A stretch of 64,000 nucleotides of DNA from Gossypium raimondii (taxonomy: Eukaryota > Streptophyta > Magnoliopsida > Malvales > Malvaceae), in the NCBI RefSeq assembly GCF_025698545.1, contig NC_068569.1:13206001-13270000 (forward strand). Direction: 5' to 3'. Shown here in pieces: positions 11,886 to 22,655 of the stretch (position 1 is its first letter; each line of letters begins with the position of its first letter). Under the pieces are notes generated by a model. The model was given only the letters and a program-made list of their open reading frames with translations, ran no database searches and was not told where the DNA came from. A program made the position numbers and the translations under genes.

Positions 11886-13367
11886 TAAACTTTTTATATA
11901 TCAGTATATAAGGTAATAACCCATCAATAAAAATTCAGAGATATACAGGCTTCACCAACGACCTAAAAAAATCTCTTTAGTCTCAATAAACTGAAAACCA
12001 ACAAAAGTCGTGTTATTTTCAATAAAACATCATAGATGATGTATCATTCTAGTACAATGGACTAAGACAATCACTTCAATCCTCACCTCAAACATTCTCA
12101 CCCAACGACCTGCTCCCATTCCAATCAACAAAGATCTAACATAAATCTGTATATAATATATTGAATAAGAAGGCAACCATATATTGATATATTTCTATGT
12201 TTTACTTATCAGAACACCAACAACAGCTAATATTGGCCTCCATTCAAGGCAAATGATTATGTTCCTAAAATTGTTAGGGACCTCTTTACAATTAATCCAA
12301 AAGTTTTACCCCTTCTCTTTCACACTTATCACCTTACTAGTTTCTACTCTGTTTTCATGGAGTTAATGAGAATTTTCAGCTATTGCTTCAATTATTCTTT
12401 CGATTTCAGGTACTGGGTTGTTAGTTTCTTGGTCTTTTTATCTACTTGGATTTTGCTAGTTGTTTTTTTTTTAGTTTTCCATGCAACAATCCGAGTTAAC
12501 AGCGTCAGAAAATTTTACTTTTAGGATCAAGTTAATAAAAAAATTAGAATTGGATGATTATTATGGAGCATGGAAGTATAGAGTCAAATTATTAAGTGAA
12601 ATTAAATTAGAGCGGTTGTTAATTATAGTATAGGGATTAAATTAGAAAATAAAAAAATAGATATGATTGATTAAAAGTCATTAAAAAGGCCTTAACGTAT
12701 AAATATGCCAAGGATTTTGGAGGAATTAAACCATTTTAGATTCATGTTAATGTTTAAGTAGAAAGTATGCCATCACTTTCCACTAACATTATAGCTTAAT
12801 AAGTTATTAGATTAAAAACATTACAGGTACATATACGTTTGATATTAACCTGATTAATTGGTTAACTTATGTTACTTAAGTTATTTAAAATTTTTTATGT
12901 TTATAATTGGATTCAAGTTATATAACCCCACCGAGTAATCATTACTCAACGTACGAATTTATTTGTTTTCGTGCATAGGTCATAGATAAAAGCTGAAGAA
13001 ATTTCGTGGTTAAGCATCCAACTCTCAAGTATGTATTTATATGTTTTGAGGTCATATGACATATACTTAGGTTTGTGTACTTGTTCCCTAAGTTAGTTTT
13101 GACACTTTTAAAGCGACTTATAATGTTATGTTGGTTGAATTTTAGTTTTTGATTACTAGTTAATTAAGCTTAATTATGTGATTTGAATGTACAAATTGGT
13201 TGGTTTAGTAGTGTTGTATTGGAGGTTATATTTGTAAATATTTGAACACAATTAGATAGATTAATTGGGTGGATATATTTTGTGGTACATTTTAGGTATG
13301 TTTAGGTTCATTGGGTCAAGGCTTATAACATTTAAATGTGTAGGATTTTGACCATTTGCTCACTTGA

Positions 13368-13703
13368 GTCTCGAGACAAAAGGAACATGTCCCGCCACCA
13401 TTAGTACAAATTTCATTTCAATTTTACATTCAAGAGCCTGAGGTCTCGAGACAATTGTTCCTAAGTCTTGAGATAGAAGGACCTCAAAGCTAAATAGATT
13501 TTACCTGCTTTAGGTCTCAAAACATCTTGAGACATTAGAAAATCAAAGAAAAAATAGGAAAACATGAGAGGGTGGTCTCGGGACATGAAGGACCTTGCCT
13601 GGAGACACAAGATGTAGTGTCTCGAGACATGCTAACTTTGAAGCTAAAAATCTCCAAATAATTTATGACCTATATCGAGACATGAAGGCCATTGTCTCGA
13701 GAC
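13368..13703. repeat. Spaced GTCTCGAGAC palindromes
   Basis: The perfect 10-bp palindrome GTCTCGAGAC occurs at 13368, 13443, 13619 and 13694. A one-base variant (GTCTCGGGAC) lies at 13575 and weaker forms between. Flanking words such as ACATGAAGG also repeat, which points to an old tandem or a decayed repeat element rather than chance. Confidence 0.65.
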
Positions 13704-14479
13704 CTAGTCTTGAATATTGATATTTGAGTTTGAATTCGAGTTCTAGCTCTGATATTAGCTTATTATAACCCTGTAATTCAATAAATGAAATCAATAAATG
13801 TGTAAATGTATGTATATGAATAGTTCTTATGCTTGAATCAAATATATTTGTGTTAAAATAACTTGAATTAATGTAAAATCATACATTCGTCATCGAATTC
13901 ATGATTGGATTAGGCACGGGGACTTGAACAATGCTTTGGGTTAAACGTGCAACCAGTACTTGAAACCAAAAGAAAAATTGAAGCATAGCTGAAAATTCTC
14001 ATTAACTCCACGAAAACAAAGCATAAGCCTGTAAAGTGACGAGCGTGAAAGAGAAAAGGAAAAAGTTATAGATTAATTATAAAGAGGCATCTAAATTTTT
14101 GTCAAAAATTAAAAAATGTCACATGTGAGTCCTTCAATGTCACCTCAACAATCTATTTAAAGAAAATGAAAATTTTAAAAAAATAATTATTAATTTTTTA
14201 TTTAGAGTAATTAAATTAAAATAAACGAAGTTGGTAGAAAATTCCATTGAAGATGAATAGAAAGGTCTACTAGCATTATTTCCTCTCTGAAATTCATAAA
14301 TACCTGCGTCAACCCGCCGACAACTTTGTGGTCGGTTTTCTTTTAAAATCTGGATTTCCCTGAATTAATTGCTAATATATATTGAATACCAAATATATAA
14401 GTTTTAATTATGGATTTTTAACGCATAAAAAAGGGAACTATGGATTTCTTAGCTTTTTCCTTGTTACGTTCCTGATCCT

Positions 14480-15795
14480 TCAATTAAGACACCCCTCACC
14501 CATAGTCCTTGAACGTTCCCGGAAAACTTTCATCATTCCCGCGAAGCTAACTATGCCGGCTAAAGTTCCGTCGTCGTCGACCACCCACACATAACTTACT
14601 CGACGCGAAAGCGCCTGAATCATCACTGCCACCAACGAGCTCCATGGATAACACACGATTGCTTCCGATCTCCTCACCACTCTCGCTGAGTACCCCATCC
14701 ATCTCGCACTCCTCCCCATTCCAAATTCATCGTCCGACGAAGAAGACGAATACGATGTTGGAATCGAAGCTCCGGACGAATATTCTTCTACCAATTCCAA
14801 AGCTTGCTCTAAATTCCGCTCTTGCAACCTTTTCTTCACCAACTGAACTAAATCCTCCGGTGGCCCCCCGCAGTCTACATAAGCCAACAAATCACCAGCC
14901 GAAAGGGTAGCAATGGCAGCTGCTACATCCTCATCGCAATAATTTAACGTGAAAGGCGAAATTTCACCGACCAACTTTCTGTCACTGTCAACTATAGCAA
15001 CGGAAGCTTGAATCTCGAGGGACCGGGAAATGAAAGGTAAGGCAGACGAGGCCGGGTCATCGTAATGAAGGGCCATCTTATTCCGAGTGTCGATGATGTC
15101 GAGGGAATTGATGGGATTAGCAGCAGTGGGGCAAAAAAGGCCGATGGAATTGAGAAGGTAACGGATTATATCTTCTTGAGTTAGCCAACAATATTGGCGG
15201 TTGTTGTTATGAAGGGTTGAAATATTAGAAAGAGTTCCTTGCACAAGCTTTTTTCTTGATGAAGTTTTGCTGCTGCTTTCTAATGGAATCACCAGATTTT
15301 GGGCTCCTTCCTGAATCAGATCTATAGCATCCAACAAACTGAAAAAATCATACAACAACCCAATTAGATTCATATACACAACGGTTTGCTTTTACTCTTA
15401 AGAATTAAACTGAAAAAATATATGAATGATTCGATTAAACTAAACCTTGCGTTAGGTTCTAAATGTCTGACAAGGCAAGGGGATTTAGGAATCAGAACAG
15501 AAAGTGGAGTTTGAAGAGCAGTTGCTGGATTCGACAGGTGTTCTTCCTTACATAAGAAACAAATGATGTTCACCATGCAAACTTTACCTACACACTGACA
15601 CTCTTTAAAACCACGGTCGACTGCTGACAAGTTATAATGATGGTGATCGCAGTTCCAAATACTGATAAAATTTTCTCCCAACCGCTTCAAAGCCAACAAG
15701 GCATCTCCGATGGTGGAGGAAATGGAGAGGGATTTCAGTGCAGGCTTTCCAAGACATAAGTCGGATACTTGACGTGTCAATAAACTCACTGCCAT
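14480..15795 (-). CDS. CBSX5-like: CBS-domain protein, CBSX5 type
   Basis: Two exons on the minus strand: 15795-15446 and 15338-14480. The 107-bp intron has donor GCAAG|GTTTAG and acceptor TTTTTTCAG. Joined length 1209 nt, 402 aa. The N terminus (MAVSLLTRQVSDLCLGKPAL, then FISIWNCDHH and CVGKVCMVNIICFLCKEE) is characteristic of plant CBSX5/CBSX6 proteins. The conserved SLLDAIDLIQEGAQNLVIP follows across the splice, and the C-terminal CBS half ends near VSYVWVVDDDGTLAGIVSF. A Ser-rich loop (about residues 312-324) separates the parts. CBS domains bind adenosyl ligands. CBSX1/2 regulate thioredoxins, but the role of CBSX5 is not well known. Length agrees with the family (about 390-425 aa) and I see no damage. 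Confidence 0.92.
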
Positions 15796-17418
15796 ACACG
15801 AACAGGGAGAAACAAGACTGATTCAAGAGAGATGTGATTACTTTTTTATTTTTAAGCACAGCTGAATTGGTGAGCAGAAAATTTCTGCAATGGAGATGAA
15901 ATTTATAGAAAGTTAAGTATCCGGAATATTCGGTGTCAAGCGGGTAATAAAATATAATTGTTTTGGTGAAAGTGGGGCCAAATCCAAGCGTTTGTGGAAA
16001 TAGAAACTGTTGTGGCCGCCTCTTGATTCGTTTTACCTATTCAACTTTTTTGGGGGGGTTAACAGTTTCACCTCTTAATTAGTTTATTAATGTAATATTC
16101 TCTTCATCTTTTGGCATATATGGAGGAATATAATTTGGTTTTGATGAGCAGTGCGTTAGGACCAGTGACAGTGAGTGAACAATAATATATGTCGCCTATA
16201 CCATTCCCGTTATGAAAAAAAGCTTTAAAAATAATATCAGAGAAGTTGAGTTGCATTGCAGCCCACAAGTGAGATATTTTAGGTATTAGGGTTTCCTGGC
16301 TTATTACAGGCCATTGAGTGGTAGCTCTATAACTATCTCACTTTCTCTTGCACCATGCAATCCAACCACACTCCCAATACATCTGTGGTATCATTCATTT
16401 CAGTCTCGTTGGTCCCCCTATATCCAGTCATTTCCTAATTACTAATTAATTTAAAACCAAGGTTTTCAATATAATATATATTTCTGCCTAACCATTTGCA
16501 CGGTGGAAAGAGGCCAACTTGCTACATGTATATAACTTTCTAGATTATGTTAATTATTATACGATATTTCCCTTAAATTTGAAGGCCACAAGGCAGGGAT
16601 CTAGTTGTTCTTTATACTAAAAAAAAGGACATTATTTTTTCTTAGGAAAAAGGAGATATTATTAATCTGTCACATATTGGGGCAAATATTTATTCGTATC
16701 GGTCCAAAAAAAAGTTTAATATTGAAAAAGACAAGTCGTGAAGAATGACCTAATTTTGATTACGAACAACCAAATTTTGTAATGTAATTCTTGACTATAC
16801 ATATGGAGACAGAGGAGGGTTAAGCCAGTTGAACAAGTATTTTTCCAATAAGATGTGACATTTCACCACTAGTTTATATTTTCAACCAACGTGTTCATTG
16901 CATTTCGGCTCCTTTCCTTTACCAAAAGTTTCTCGTCGAATGGGAATTTAAGGGTTTTCTTCACGTACGTAACAACCAAACAATATATTTTAAAGGAATT
17001 TTGGTGTACTTATTCGTCTTTTATATGTTAGAAATAAATACATATATATGTATTTGAAGCTATATGATTTTCGTTTTTCCTGTCCAACTTTCAAATTGCA
17101 TTAAATAATTTTAATTAAAATGTTTATAATTTTATGTCATTTTCGAGTTTAGTACATAAATATTTAAAATTATTGTTGAATTTACAAGCTGATCCAACTA
17201 ACTTATAGTAATAAAATTTTATATATTTCATAAGTTGATTAAATTATTATCATGTAAAATATTAGCGAATCTAATGCATAATGAGAATGGGTGATATACG
17301 TTTGAAGTCCAATAAAATTTATTAATATCATATTTGAAATTAATGGGTAAAATTACTAATCTAAATCGGATTCGTTGTTGCGTCAGCGCTGATGTTTACT
17401 GAATTCAACCTGACGTGG
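15796..17418. other. Intergenic, upstream of the CBSX5-like gene
   Basis: Presumed promoter side of the minus-strand CBSX5-like gene at its left edge, then AT-rich sequence without a recognised gene or repeat. Confidence 0.5.
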
Positions 17419-17423
17419 CTGGC

Positions 17424-17731
17424 TATTGGCAATCATCCATATTTAGAAAAGTAAAAAATATGGGTATCAAAATGTTGGCACTGGAAATAAGAGATTTAAG
17501 GCACTGAAAGTGGGATTGAAATTTGGCATAAGATATTTACAATTTTTTGATCCCTAATTGTATAGTGACTTTGCAATTTGATCCTTGAATCTCAACTATA
17601 AATAGGCCTAACCATTTCTCATTTTATGGATCCCCCCACATTTGCGATTCTCTCCTTAAGGCATTGTTCTCTCTCTTTATTTGTAAATTTTTCACTTGTA
17701 TTTTAGAGTGAAATATATTTGGTAGTGCCAC
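17424..17731 (+). repeat. 5' LTR-like segment of the copia fossil
   Basis: Aligns closely with the first ~307 bp of 18231-18782, including CTATAAATAGGCCTAACC. Confidence 0.9.
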
Positions 17732-18230
17732 CAGTTATGTGTTTACACTTGCTGGAGGACCAATAAGTTGGAAGTCTACACTGCAGTCTATAGTTGCGTT
17801 GTCAACTATAGAAGTTGAATACATGGCTGTAACAGAGGCTGTAAAGGAAGCTATTTGGTTACAAGGTATGGTTAAAACCTTGGGATTGATTCAGGAGCAT
17901 ACTAACATGTATTGTGATAGTCAAAGTGTTATTCATTTAGCAAAGAATCAAGTCTATCATGCACGTGCAAAGCATATCGACGTACGATTCCATTTTGTAC
18001 AGGAAATTATTGATGAAGGGAAAATTCATCTTCAGAAGATTAAGACTGCAGATAATCCCACAGATATGATGACCAAGGTGGTAACAACAACCAAGTTCGA
18101 ACATTGTTTGAACTTGATCAATATCTTGCAAGTTTAACAGTTGAAGAAGGCACTATCAAGTATTGTTGTCAAAGGTAGAAAGAATTGTGTGAAGATAAGA
18201 TTATCCTAATCAAATCTCCAAGGTGGAAAT

Positions 18231-18782
18231 TATTGGCAATCATCCATATTTAGAAAAGTCGAAGATATGTGTATCAAAATGTTGACACTAGAAATAAGAG
18301 ATTTAAGGCACTGAAAGTGGGATTGAAATTTGGCATGATATATTTGCAATTTTTTGGTCCCTAATTATATAGTGACTTTCTAAGTTGATCCCTAAATCTC
18401 AACTATAAATAGGCCTAACCATTTCTCATTTTATGGATCCCCCACATTTGCCATTCTCTCCTTAAGGCATTGTTCTCTCTCTTTATTTGTAAATTTTTCA
18501 CTTGTATTTTAGAGTGAAATATATTTGGTAGTGCCCGAGGACGTAGGCAAAATTTGTTAAACCTTGTTAAAATTCTTGTGTTCTTTATTATTTATTTTGC
18601 ATATTTTGTGAGTTGTGATTGTAGTGATTTATTGTGCAGTAAATTACGATAGAGGGATATTCTGGCTAAGAAAGACCTGGTACTTAAGTGATACTCGTGA
18701 TCCACCTCTCTTTCCTGGGAATTGAACTTAGTGTGATTTTTCAGTATAATAATTTTACTCTTTTACACGCTTCCACACAACA
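18231..18782 (+). repeat. 3' LTR of the copia fossil
   Basis: About 552 bp, starting TATTGGCAATC and ending CACAACA, followed by the CTGGC target duplication. Confidence 0.9.
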
Positions 18783-18787
18783 CTGGC

Positions 18788-19135
18788 TAAAAGGAAGGAA
18801 AATGAAAAGAAGGGTCAGGTTAAAGGTACGTGTGTGATGGGTACATAATCAATTCACGTTTCCTTACGCTCGATAGTTTAACAGGTGAAGACAAACAAGT
18901 TGATTGCCCGCCCCCCGTACACCTAACCCTGTACGTACGTTACAGCAATGTGCCACATATGCATTCCGACATTTATCCATCTCAAAAGCAATGGATCCTG
19001 CTCTTTGTTCTCCTAATGATGATTGAATTCCTGGTTAATCAGTTTTGAAATGTTGAATCATAACCCAATGGGTTCATTTATACAGCGAACAATAGTGGTT
19101 CATGAATTTGGGCCTTCTAGTTGTAGGGCAGTTGA
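18788..19135. other. Intergenic spacer between two elements
   Basis: Sequence between the copia fossil and the hAT-like element; nothing recognised in it. Confidence 0.6.
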
Positions 19136-19143
19136 ACTACAAC

Positions 19144-20300
19144 TAGGGGTGAGAAAAACTAGATTTGACTCGAAAAAGTTGAAAAAAAATTCGAATTTTT
19201 AGTTAAACGAATCGAGTTGAGTTTTCGAATTCGAATAATTCGAATAATTCGAATATCAAACTATAATATTTTATATTTTTACCCCAAACTCCTCCTTCCC
19301 ACTTCCCCCCAAAACTTTTACTCTCCTCCCCTCCCAACCCCCCAATCTACTCAAAATCTATTTACCTCCAAAATTTTACTCTCCCATTTACTTTTTCTCA
19401 AAATTTTACTCCCAAAAACCCTCAAAACCTTTTATTTTCTCCCAAAATTTTTACTCTCTCCCACTTTTCCCCTAAAACTTTTATTCTCTTCCCACCCCAC
19501 CTCTCATCTACCCCAAACCCTCCCCCATCCAATTTTTTTTAATATAATTTCCCTCCAAAATTTTACTCCCCCCTATTTATTTCCCCTCAAACTTTTATTC
19601 CCCAAAACTTTTTATTTTCCACCTAAACTTTTACTTCTCACCCTTTACTCTCAAATAAAAAATCAAAATTATCCAAAAAAAATCACTAAATATAAATAGT
19701 AATAATTTTATTTATATATACTATTTATATTATTAAATTAAATTTCACATTTTATATTATTTATATTATTGAATTGTTTAGTCATATTGAATATTTATAT
19801 TAAAATTGAATTATTAATTATGCCATAAAAATTTCTTGTTAAAATTTTATATTGGTATCAATTTCACATTTTAATTTTAAATAACTTTTATTAAAAAAAT
19901 CATATTTTTACATTTAATATATTTTTAATTCCAAAATACATAGTGACAAGAATCTAAAGATAATTGAAACAACTAAGCAAACAAAGAAGCTAACCAGTAT
20001 ATAAAAAATTAATAAATAAATTATGAGGTGATGAAAGTTAATAAAAAATTTGATTAAGGTGGACAAATTTTATTACGATGGGTGACAGTAGTTACAAGGA
20101 CCCAAAATTATCTTTTAAAATTTAACTCGAACAAATATATTCGATTCGATTCGATTCGATTCGAATTCCATCTCACTCGACTCGACTCGAGAAAACTTCA
20201 AATAAAGTTAGGATGATAAAATGAGATTTGAAAACTCAATTAACTCGAAAATTTTCGATTCGATTCGATTCAATTCGATTCGATCGAATACTCACCCCTA
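19144..20300. mobile_element. Non-autonomous hAT-like DNA transposon, 1157 bp
   Basis: The ends are perfect 10-bp inverted repeats: TAGGGGTGAG at 19144 and CTCACCCCTA ending at 20300. Flanking 8-bp sequences are ACTACAAC (19136-19143) and ACTGCAAC (20301-20308), 7 of 8 identical, as an old hAT-type 8-bp target duplication would be. Subterminal parts are rich in TTCGAATTCGAA and GATTCGATTCG repeats. The centre (19280-19640) is a degenerate C/T-rich minisatellite built on CCAAAACTTTTACTCTCC-like units. This yields a meaningless Pro/Leu-rich open frame. No transposase is present, so it would have needed an outside enzyme. Confidence 0.82.
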
Positions 20301-20819
20301 ACTGCAACCATGGTTTAACATTTAAGCATGTTTTACTTGGTTGAGAGATGATTCTTCTAACGATAAGTATCGTAATTCAGCCTTCACCAAGCATAACCAA
20401 TCTGAACTATTTGGTAAATCAATCCGACTCCACACTGCAATCAAAAGATACATAAGAAACTGACCGATGAGATACATCTGCCAACTTACATTAACAATTT
20501 ATGATGGCCAGAAAACAGGTTAGTCTGTTTGTTAAACCCAGCAAATATCGATACCAACCTCCATATCCGGCAAGGGGCCATAAGTTTTCTTCTGTCATGT
20601 GTTGCACACTGTAATTCCACCAATTCTCTAGTCTAGAGGGCAGCATGTACATCAGATTTGTTTTGTTTCTAGCCTAAGGCCTGGGACGGTACCTTTCTCC
20701 TAACTGATAATGGGCTGGCTGCAAATATGGATCCAAATTTATAAATCTATATAAAGTTTTACGATGAAACGAAGAAGGCAGTGGATGAATTAGTTGTATG
20801 GGCTTATGAAAAAGATTTT
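20301..20819. other. Spacer before LINE remains
   Basis: No gene recognised. The right part may be decayed LINE sequence leading into the endonuclease piece. Confidence 0.45.
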
Positions 20820-21340
20820 GTGTTGATTGTGCGGGGGCTCTTGAGTTGGGAAGAGTGAGAGGATTTTTGTTTTGTGGGATCATTCACTTTCTGTTCATAC
20901 TCTTTCCATTGGCAAAAATAAAATCGATCTTGCTATGTGTAATGATGTGCAAAACTTCTGTTTTTTCCACACTTGTTGCTATGGTGATCCGAATCATAAT
21001 AGCAACAAGATTGTATGGAATCAATTATTTGATATCATCAGTAAGACAACGAAGAACGAAAAATGGTGCTTGTGGGACTTTAATCAAGTCCTCACTATAA
21101 TAGAAAAAATTTCTGTTAAAATTGGCGCAATCAAAGGAAATGTGATATATTGTTTAAGTAGTGTTGGAGTGCTTTGTAATCTTATGGAGATTGAACCTAA
21201 GGGACAATTCTTGACCTGGTCTAACAAGTGAGAGGGAGACGGTGCATTATTGGAAAGACTTAACAGATCCTTGTATAATGTTGCATGGTTCAACACATTT
21301 CTTGAGGCTAGCCTCACTTACTTGTCCAAAATTTGTCCTT
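20820..21340 (+). mobile_element. LINE endonuclease remnant
   Basis: The frames read LWDHSLSVHTLSIGKNKIDL, then HTCCYGDPNHNSNK, IVWNQLFDI, WCLWDFNQVLTIIEK and MEIEPKGQFLTWSNK. These match the order of an L1 endonuclease domain (usual forms: FYGxPxxxxR, W.L...L, W..GDFN, G..FTW.N). The catalytic GDFN motif is changed to WDFN and the frame is interrupted, so it is dead. It is not a copy of the LINE at 10181-11115 at the nucleotide level that I can see. Confidence 0.75.
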
Positions 21341-22209
21341 GATCACGGAGCAATGATCTTCAATTAAATACCAAAAGCCCTTAAAGGTTTTGAAGCCATG
21401 TGGCTATTCTCATCTCATCTCATCCGCAATGCAAATATATGATTAATGAAGTTTGGTGAAACCAAATCAGGGGCACTCCAAACTATCTGCCAGGTTTCAA
21501 CCCTCTCATATTCACATATCTTATAATGGGTCTTTCTGTTTGACTTCCCTGTTGGATAGTTAGTTGTTTTAAACATTTACTCATTTGCTTATATATTAAA
21601 ATTAGCAGAATCTTTTGAACAGCAATTGCTACAAACTATCTGCGAGGGAAGATTCTTTTTTTTTTCTTCTTTAATTATTTACGGGATGTGCATGTGTACA
21701 TAGGATTTGAGGCACTACACTTCATTGGTGATTCCATATGTTCGTTAGCGGTTGTAATAATGAGATGTATTTTGATGTAAGAATGAGAAGAGAAAGGAAG
21801 AGGAAGATGAAGAAGATTCTGGGAATGCTGATGGCCTGGCAATGGAAGGCTTCCCCGAGTTTCATTTCAGTATCATATGGAGAATTATAGTTCCTTTACT
21901 TTTGTAGTAGAAGATTTTGTACTACTAAATCCATTTCTCATGAAATCTTCTAATGAACCTTTACCTGCACCAATGAACCCTCATTTTTATTTAAAAGTAA
22001 TTATCTGATACATTGACTCCATAAGTAAATTTAAGAAATCTCTAGGTGTTTTTAATTGATATTTTTAAAAAACTAAAATTCAAATATAAGAAACATATGT
22101 ATATAAAAAGGAAATTATGTTTTTGGCAGAGTCGTATGTGGGAAGTTGGGAGGGAAACAGGTGAAGCTTAAAGATATTGCTGTTGTTCTTGGAGTTGTAT
22201 CTGTCTCTA
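21341..22209. other. Spacer between LINE remains
   Basis: AT-rich, no clear coding similarity. It lies where a reverse transcriptase would be if the flanking pieces came from one element, but no RT motif (such as YADD) was seen. Confidence 0.45.
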
Positions 22210-22655
22210 AAATATGGGAGCAGAGAAAGGAGAAAGTGAAATTGGAGTGGCGTCCGCTTAATATTCCCAATCATTCCATAATTGCTTAGGTGGCAAATTT
22301 TAACAGGTTGCCCACAAAAGGATAAATTTACCTCAAAGAGCTTAAATATTTATGGAAGCTGTCTGCTTTGTTGCAGAGGATTTGAGTCCAGGAATCACTT
22401 TTTTTTTTTTAAATTTAAAAATTGTGCTAAACTAGTCAAAGAAAATATGGCCAGAATGTTGCAACTCTGCAGTATTCATAAAAATGGAAGTGGATGGAGT
22501 GAAGAATTTCGATGGGCATTAGCAAAGTTAAAAGTGAAATCTGCTGTTCTGAGACTTGTGTGGAATGGGTACTTATATGGAGAAAAAGGAGGTGCAAGTG
22601 AGAGAAGAATGGGGATATGTAGAAATTGGGGGATTATAGATGAATCTCATTGATG
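22210..22655 (+). mobile_element. LINE zinc-binding (zf-RVT) remnant
   Basis: Residues IWEQRKEKVKLEWRPL, then NRLPTKDKFTS (one frame away from the next part), YGSCLLCCRGFESRNHFFF and FKNCAKLV resemble the zf-RVT region found after the reverse transcriptase in plant L1 elements (usual form RLPTKDRL..W, CxxC..ESxxHLFFxC). The following part, GWSEEFRWALAKLKVKS..LRLVWNGYLY, fits the same region. Interrupted and not functional. Possibly the 3' part of the element whose endonuclease lies at 20820-21340. Confidence 0.75.

Larger units (their letters stand above)
11116..14479. other. Intergenic, contains two motif clusters
   Basis: No gene recognised. It holds the TGACGG/CCGTCA cluster (11640-11885) and the GTCTCGAGAC cluster (13368-13703), listed separately. 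The rest is AT-rich, probably decayed repeats. Confidence 0.5.
17424..18782 (+). mobile_element. Broken Ty1/copia LTR retrotransposon with target duplication
   Basis: Fossil element. Parts: 5' LTR-like segment 17424-17731, a piece coding for the RNase H end of pol (17732-18137, with GGPISWKS, VALSTIEVEYMA, AIWLQGM, YCDSQSVIHLAKN and HIDVRFHFV), a polypurine-like run (AAGGTGGAAAT) before 18231, and a 3' LTR 18231-18782 that ends in CA. The 5-bp sequence CTGGC lies at 17419-17423 and again at 18783-18787, so the two outer ends are the original insertion ends. Both LTR segments carry CTATAAATAGG, the likely promoter TATA. Most of the inside is gone, so it cannot be autonomous. My hand comparison of the shared ~300 bp of LTR gives roughly 5-6 % difference, which suggests a few million years. 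Confidence 0.92.

Noticed and set aside
19217-19699. 160-codon Pro/Leu/Phe-rich open frame
   Set aside because: Product of a C/T-rich minisatellite inside a non-autonomous transposon; composition explains it.
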